This document shows positions 5,239-8,355 of a stretch of 8,355 bases of DNA, one piece after another. Made by a program: the position numbers and the translations under genes. Within the stretch, counting starts at the first letter, position 1. Every line of letters starts with the position of its first letter. Below the pieces are notes generated by a model. It ran no database searches. It worked only from the letters and a program-made list of their open reading frames with translations, and had not been told where the DNA came from. The stretch is taken from positions 1 to 8,355 of the forward strand of contig USEG01000033.1 in NCBI GenBank assembly GCA_900553555.1, given 5' to 3'. The DNA comes from an uncultured Clostridia bacterium. Its GTDB lineage: Bacteria; Bacillota; Clostridia; Christensenellales; Pumilibacteraceae.

Positions 5239-7562
5239 AAAATAGCCTTTTCGAACACCTGTTCGATGTCGTCAACCGTGACAATATCAAGGTTATTTTT
5301 AACTTCCGCCGGTAACTCGTCGATATCCTTGGCGTTCTCTTTCGGAATAATGAGCGTCTTTATTCCGCTTCTGAATGCCGCCAGCGACTTTTCCTTCAAG
5401 CCGCCTATCGCCAAAACACGACCTGTAAGCGTAACTTCTCCCGTCATAGCGACGTTTTCGTCTACTTTGCGTCCCGTCATGACCGACATAATCGCCGTAG
5501 AAAGCGTGATGCCGGCGCTGGGGCCGTCTTTCGGAGTGGCGCCTTCGGGAATGTGTATATGCAAATCGTACTTGGTAAACTTTTCGGGCTCAATCCCGTA
5601 TTTTTCCATACGGCTTTTAACAACACTTAAAGCCGTCTTTGCCGATTCCTTCATGACGTCGCCCATATTGCCGGTGAGTATTACGTCGCCTTTGCCTCCG
5701 GGTATCAGTACCGTCTCTACTCGCAGCGTCACGCCGCCCACGCTCGTCCATGCAAGTCCCGTCGCAACGCCCACCAGTGACTGGCTGTTTTTTGACGTAT
5801 CCAAAAATCTTTCCGCTCCGAGATAATCTTTAAGGTTGTTTTTATCGACGGTAAACCGCGTTGTGCCGTCCTCGACGCGCTTAACGGCTAACTTGCGTAT
5901 TATTGAACCTATTTCGCGCTCCAGGTTGCGGACGCCGCTTTCACGGGTATAATTTGCTATTACTTTCATGAGCGTATCGTCGGAAATCTCGATATCGCAG
6001 TCCGCCATACCGTTTTGTTCCGCCTGCTTTTTCAACAAATAACGCTTGGCTATCTGCAATTTTTCTTCATAGGTATATCCCGTCAAATCAATAAGTTCCA
6101 TTCTGTCCAATAGCGGCGTCGGAATACTGTCCGTCGTATTCGCGGTGGCGACAAACATGACTTTGGACAAGTCGTACGGAATTTCCAGATAATGATCCCT
6201 GAATTTGTCGTTTTGATTGGGATCCAAAACTTCGAGCATTGCGCTGGCGGGATCGCCGCGGAAGTCGCTGGACATTTTATCTATCTCGTCCAACAAAAAC
6301 ACGGGATTATTGACGCCCGTCGTCTTCATGCCGGCAAGTATTCTGCCCGGCATCGCGCCGATATATGTGCGGCGATGCCCGCGTATCTCCGCTTCGTCGC
6401 GCACTCCGCCCAACGACATCTGAACAAACGCTCTTCCGGCTGCCCGCGCAATGGACTCGACAATCGAAGTCTTTCCTACGCCCGGCGGGCCGACAAAACA
6501 CAATATTGCGCCTTTGTTGTTGTCGGTAAGCTTGTGAACCGCAAGATATTCGATAATTCTGCGCTTGATTTTTTCCAAGCCGTAATGATCGCGGTCGAGA
6601 ATTTCTTCGGCTTTTTTAAGGTCGAGATTTTCATTTGATACCACTCCCCACGGCAAATCCAGCAACCATTCGATATATGTTCGTATAATGCCGGCCTCGG
6701 GTGAATTGGGAGCCATCTTGTCAAGACGCGACATCTCTTTTTCCAGTTTTTCGACGGCGTAATCGGGCAACTTCTTTTCGCGCGCGGTCTCCATATATTG
6801 ATTTTTTTCTTCCTGATCGTCGCCCAGTTCGTCATGAATGGCCTTTATTTGTTCGCGCAGATAATATTCTTTCTGATTTTTATCGACGCTCTCTTTTACG
6901 CGCTGAGATATGCGTTTTTCGGCGGCGAGCACTTCCCCGCTGGAAATAAGCTTTGCATATATCGCCTCCAGCTGGTCGCGTTTCGAATAAATCTCCAAGA
7001 TGCGCTGACGATCCGCGTCGTTGTTGAAAAGATAATACACGAGTTCGCATATCAGCCGGTCAACGTTTATTATGTCGGCCTGCGAAATAATGTCCTTATT
7101 GAATTTTGCGGAATTTTGCAGCGTGCGGCCGCATTCTTCCTTTATCAGATTGATAAGAGCCTTGGTCTCGGCGTCATCTGCCGCGACATCTTCACCGTAA
7201 GGCGTAACCGTCGCCACAAACGGAGCAACGGAAATATATTCTTCCACCATCATACGGCGTTCGCCACGCACTATGGCCCGCGCCGTATCGTTGGGCAATC
7301 GCAGAATCTGCGTGACTTTTGCGGTCGTTCCCACTTTGTATGCGTCGTTCGGCAGAGATTTATTTATATTCCCGTTCTTCTCGGTGATCACGAGGACATC
7401 TTCGTTTTTTGCGCGAGCGTCTTCTATAACGCGCAGAATTTCGTTGTCCTTACCTAATTCGAAATTTAAAATCTGGTGGGGGAAAAGAACGTTTGTGCGT
7501 ATAAAAACTACTTTCATCCGTTGTTTTTCCCGCTCGCCTGTAATAATATTATTGTCTTCCAT
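5235..7562 (-). CDS. lon: ATP-dependent protease Lon (LonA type)
   Basis: Cytoplasmic AAA+ serine protease that degrades misfolded and regulatory proteins. Numbered from the ATG at 7562 (775 residues), it has the N-terminal LON substrate-binding domain (about 16-210) and a coiled, charged segment (about 210-300). The ATPase carries Walker A GPPGVGKT (358-365) and Walker B FLLDEID (422-428). The C-terminal protease has its Ser-Lys dyad at S682 in DGPSAG and K725 in GLKEK; the 43-residue gap equals that of Escherichia coli Lon (S679/K722). An in-frame TTG lies 30 nt upstream, but the ATG is chosen because AGAAGG (7571-7576) sits 8 nt before it. After the catalytic lysine the usual LLAAHR reads SLAAFR, a mild change. 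It has its own promoter (7660-7688) and overlaps engB by 4 nt. Length and motifs indicate an intact enzyme. Confidence 0.97.
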   Translation of the reverse strand: MEDNNIITGEREKQRMKVVFIRTNVLFPHQILNFELGKDNEILRVIEDARAKNEDVLVITEKNGNINKSLPNDAYKVGTTAKVTQILRLPNDTARAIVRGERRMMVEEYISVAPFVATVTPYGEDVAADDAETKALINLIKEECGRTLQNSAKFNKDIISQADIINVDRLICELVYYLFNNDADRQRILEIYSKRDQLEAIYAKLISSGEVLAAEKRISQRVKESVDKNQKEYYLREQIKAIHDELGDDQEEKNQYMETAREKKLPDYAVEKLEKEMSRLDKMAPNSPEAGIIRTYIEWLLDLPWGVVSNENLDLKKAEEILDRDHYGLEKIKRRIIEYLAVHKLTDNNKGAILCFVGPPGVGKTSIVESIARAAGRAFVQMSLGGVRDEAEIRGHRRTYIGAMPGRILAGMKTTGVNNPVFLLDEIDKMSSDFRGDPASAMLEVLDPNQNDKFRDHYLEIPYDLSKVMFVATANTTDSIPTPLLDRMELIDLTGYTYEEKLQIAKRYLLKKQAEQNGMADCDIEISDDTLMKVIANYTRESGVRNLEREIGSIIRKLAVKRVEDGTTRFTVDKNNLKDYLGAERFLDTSKNSQSLVGVATGLAWTSVGGVTLRVETVLIPGGKGDVILTGNMGDVMKESAKTALSVVKSRMEKYGIEPEKFTKYDLHIHIPEGATPKDGPSAGITLSTAIMSVMTGRKVDENVAMTGEVTLTGRVLAIGGLKEKSLAAFRSGIKTLIIPKENAKDIDELPAEVKNNLDIVTVDDIEQVFEKAIL

Positions 7563-7659
7563 ATATTCTACCTTCTTATGCCGTATTGTCAATCGAGTTT
7601 TTGTGTTTTTACAAAGCCCATGCGCCCTTATATGACGGGGCGACGGGTATTATTTTATT

Positions 7660-7688
7660 ATTGTATCATAATAATATGATTTTTTCAA
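7660..7688 (-). promoter_or_regulatory. Sigma-A type promoter of lon-engB, with a palindrome in the spacer
   Basis: The minus strand carries TTGAAA (7683-7688), a 17-nt spacer and TACAAT (7660-7665), each one mismatch from consensus. Transcription should start near 7653, giving a leader of about 90 nt before the lon ATG. The spacer contains ATCATA-TTAT-TATGAT (7665-7680), a perfect 6-bp inverted repeat that touches the -10 box and could be an operator. I see no CIRCE element (HrcA) and no CtsR-type tandem repeat. Confidence 0.78.
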
Positions 7689-7690
7689 GT

Positions 7691-7722
7691 AAAAACGGCA
7701 TTCCTATTGTGAAATGCCGTTT
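7691..7722 (-). terminator. Intrinsic terminator after clpX
   Basis: On the minus strand AAACGGCATT pairs perfectly with AATGCCGTTT (10 bp) around a 10-nt loop and the 3' arm runs into TTTTT. It begins 6 nt after the clpX stop, so clpX and lon are separate transcription units. The plus direction has no T-run. Confidence 0.88.
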
Positions 7723-7728
7723 GGATAT

Positions 7729-8355
7729 TTAAGCAGATTTTTCTTCTTTTTTAATTATTATGGGGCGCGTGCCGTTTATTATGGAATCTTTCGTGATGAT
7801 GATTTTGCGCACCGATTTATCGGTAGGCGCGTCAAACATTGTATCAAGCATACAATCTTCCACTATCGATCTAAGTCCGCGGGCGCCGGTTTTGAGCTCT
7901 ATGGCCTTATGTGCTATCGCTTTGACCGCGTCCGGCTCAAATGACAGGTCAACGCCGTCCATTTTCATCAGCTCGATATACTGTTTGACAAGCGCGTCTT
8001 TGGGCTGAGTGAGTATATTTACGAGCGCAGCTTCATCCAGCGCCGACAAGCTGACCGTGATGGGTACTCTGCCGATAAATTCGGGAATAAGCCCATATTT
8101 GATAAGATCCTGCGGTTGCACTTTTTTTATATTTCCTCTTCGGACAAATCCGTCTTTTTTATTTCGCCGCCGAATCCCAGCGATGAAGAGCTTTGGCGCT
8201 TTTCAATTATCTTATCCAGACCGACAAACGCGCCGCCGAATATAAAGAGTATATTCGTAGTGTCTATCTGCAGGCACTCCTGCTGGGGATGCTTGCGTCC
8301 ACCCTGCGGAGGCACAGACGCCACCGTGCTTTCGACGATTTTTAACAGCGCCTGC
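7729..8355 (-). CDS. clpX: ClpX, ATPase subunit of the ClpXP protease, C-terminal part with an apparent frameshift
   Basis: AAA+ unfoldase that feeds proteins to ClpP. Only the C-terminal half or so is inside the window. The upstream frame, open to the right edge, reads [10 protein letters not shown] then [12 protein letters not shown] (the RKH pore-loop region), then [14 protein letters not shown] and the ClpP-docking loop as LGF (usually IGF). It then ends DLSEEEI at a TAA (8127-8129). The downstream frame resumes with [20 protein letters not shown] and runs through [13 protein letters not shown] (sensor-2 region) to the stop at 7729. Together they align with ClpX without a gap if one base is restored at about 8128-8132, next to a run of seven A. 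A sequencing or assembly error is the likeliest cause; a true mutation is possible. It is followed by a terminator and by lon, the Firmicutes order. Confidence 0.9.

Noticed and set aside
6798..7457. Long plus-strand open frame (219 codons) opposite lon.
   Set aside because: It lies wholly inside the well-conserved lon gene on the other strand and its sequence looks like antisense translation.
7565..7594. TTGACA at 7589-7594 just before lon, as a possible second promoter.
   Set aside because: At 17 nt spacing the -10 position reads AGAATA, a poor match, and it would overlap the lon ribosome binding site and start codon.
7589..7621. Ten-codon open frame (MGFVKTQKLD) in the lon leader on the minus strand, a possible regulatory leader peptide.
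   Set aside because: The AAGGG before it is only about 3 nt from the ATG, the peptide has no telling codon pattern, and no alternative hairpins around it are convincing.

Overview
The window looks like a chromosomal housekeeping segment from a Gram-positive, Clostridia-type bacterium. The evidence is the clpX-lon-engB (ysxC) order, as in Bacillus subtilis, followed by the head of a division and cell-wall (dcw) cluster, mraZ-rsmH-ftsL-pbp. AGGAGG-type ribosome binding sites and sigma-A-like promoters fit this. I cannot name a genus. All recognisable genes lie on the minus strand, so the window reads right to left. I see no mobile element, CRISPR array, tRNA or rRNA.

Right end (8355 to 5235, protein quality control). 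The C-terminal part of clpX enters from the right edge. It carries an apparent one-base frameshift near 8128-8132 and ends at a good intrinsic terminator (7691-7722). A promoter (7660-7688) then drives lon, which overlaps engB by 4 nt (ATGA).

Middle (5238 to 3121). engB encodes a ribosome-assembly GTPase. Nine bases after its stop, a hairpin (4602-4629) encloses the ribosome binding site of the next gene, a 197-residue cysteine-rich protein of unknown function. A calcineurin-type metallophosphoesterase follows. Its promoter is placed so close to the ATG that the mRNA is probably leaderless, and it ends at its own terminator (3121-3147).

Left end (3120 to 1, cell division and wall synthesis). 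A 479-bp intergenic region (2782-3260) holds a strong promoter for mraZ. Three direct repeats spaced exactly 10 bp apart run into its -35 box, which is the pattern expected of MraZ operators. A second, distal pair of 25-bp repeats with the same core lies about 200 bp further upstream. The operon then runs mraZ (autoregulator), rsmH (16S rRNA methyltransferase), a long FtsL-like bitopic protein, and a class B penicillin-binding protein that runs off the left edge.

Most of the content is conserved and well known. The points most worth a second look are the two-cluster repeat architecture upstream of mraZ, the hairpin that hides a ribosome binding site after engB, the cysteine-rich protein, the leaderless phosphoesterase gene and the clpX frameshift.
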